NCBI GenBank assembly: GCA_015231685.1
Contig: JADGBA010000020.1
Coordinates: forward strand, 1-6,380
Direction: 5' to 3'
DNA length: 6,380 nucleotides
Source: Candidatus Omnitrophota bacterium
GTDB taxonomy: Bacteria > Omnitrophota > Gorgyraeia > 2-02-FULL-51-18 > JAGOUK01
Under the pieces are notes generated by a model, which saw only the letters and a list, made by a program, of their open reading frames with translations, was not told where the DNA came from and made no database searches. The position numbers and the translations under genes were made by a program. Below, piece after piece: positions 6,145 to 6,380 of this stretch (positions are counted from its first letter, which is position 1; the number at the start of each line of letters is the position of its first letter).

Positions 6145-6380
6145 GAGACCGGCCGGTCTGTGCCGGAAGTCCTGCAGCGGGAAACATTAAGGAGAAGCCC
6201 CGCCAGCATCAACTTTACAAGCAGCGACGATCCGCCGTAACTGATGAACGGCAGAGCCAGCCCCTTGGTGGGCAGCGCCCCGATACTGACACCGATATTG
6301 ACCGCTGCCTCCAAACCGATCAGCGTCACAATCCCCAGCGCGAGCAATTTGTGGTAATCATTCGCGGCACGTTTTGCGGC
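6141..6380 (-). CDS. ftsW: FtsW, septal peptidoglycan polymerase (SEDS family), C-terminal part
   Basis: The last 79 residues are visible; the frame is open to the window edge and the start lies beyond it. A TTG at 6347 could be read as a start but is an internal Leu codon. The fragment runs from a short polar loop (AAKRAANDYHK) through a hydrophobic helix (LLALGIVTLIGLEAAVNIGV) to GALPTKGLALPFISYGGSSL, the hallmark SEDS motif. LPTKGL indicates FtsW; RodA usually has LPVTGIPLP. One more transmembrane helix (LLVKLMLAGLLLNV) and a short polar tail end it. FtsW polymerises lipid II with its partner FtsI at the division site. Its place just before murG is the standard dcw order. The TGA overlaps the murG start as ATGA. 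Confidence 0.95.
   Translation of the reverse strand, partial: AAKRAANDYHKLLALGIVTLIGLEAAVNIGVSIGALPTKGLALPFISYGGSSLLVKLMLAGLLLNVSRCRTSGTDRPVS
6146..6159. repeat. Perfect 14-base palindrome just upstream of murG
   Basis: AGACCGGCCGGTCT equals its own reverse complement. It begins 2 bases before the murG ATG and lies within the last codons of ftsW. In RNA it could form a 5-bp stem with a GGCC loop, covering the place where the murG ribosome binding site would be. A chance palindrome in GC-rich coding sequence is also possible. Confidence 0.5.

Noticed and set aside
6141..6347. Separate 68-residue small gene starting at TTG 6347
   Set aside because: The frame is open to the window edge and continues as FtsW sequence; the TTG is an internal Leu codon.

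Overview
The window is part of a division and cell-wall (dcw) gene cluster, read almost entirely from the minus strand. In transcription order (from high to low coordinates) it holds the 3' end of ftsW, then complete murG, murC, ddl, ftsQ, a divergent ftsA, and yggS. At the left edge the 3' end of a yggT-family gene comes in on the plus strand and meets yggS tail to tail. Coding is essentially continuous: no stretch without a gene exceeds 20 bases. No RNA gene, CRISPR array, insertion sequence or convincing terminator was seen.

The gene order ftsW-murG-murC-ddl-ftsQ-ftsA matches that of gammaproteobacteria such as E. coli (no murB between murC and ddl). The proteins are divergent, however, and the ftsZ that normally follows ftsA is absent; yggS starts 2 bases after the ftsA stop. 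GC content is moderately high, roughly 55-60% by eye. A peptidoglycan-making, FtsW/FtsQ-containing and probably Gram-negative bacterium fits. A deep lineage such as the PVC group (Verrucomicrobia/Kiritimatiellae/Lentisphaerae) or Omnitrophota is a guess, and the window has no phylogenetic marker that settles it.

The genes form one functional unit. MurC adds L-Ala to UDP-MurNAc, Ddl supplies D-Ala-D-Ala, MurG adds GlcNAc to lipid I to give lipid II, FtsW polymerises lipid II at the septum, FtsQ scaffolds the division complex, and FtsA would normally tether FtsZ to the membrane. ftsW/murG, murG/murC and murC/ddl are each joined by a 4-base ATGA stop/start overlap, pointing to one translationally coupled mRNA.

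The most interesting feature is the FtsA homologue. It keeps the FtsA-specific 1C domain and the C-terminal amphipathic membrane helix. Its actin-type phosphate-2 and adenosine motifs are degraded, and the segment corresponding to subdomain 2B, the FtsZ-tail-binding subdomain in characterised FtsA, is nearly gone. Together with the missing ftsZ in this locus, this suggests an FtsA remodelled for a division system in which FtsZ is absent or differently recruited. That last step is inference.
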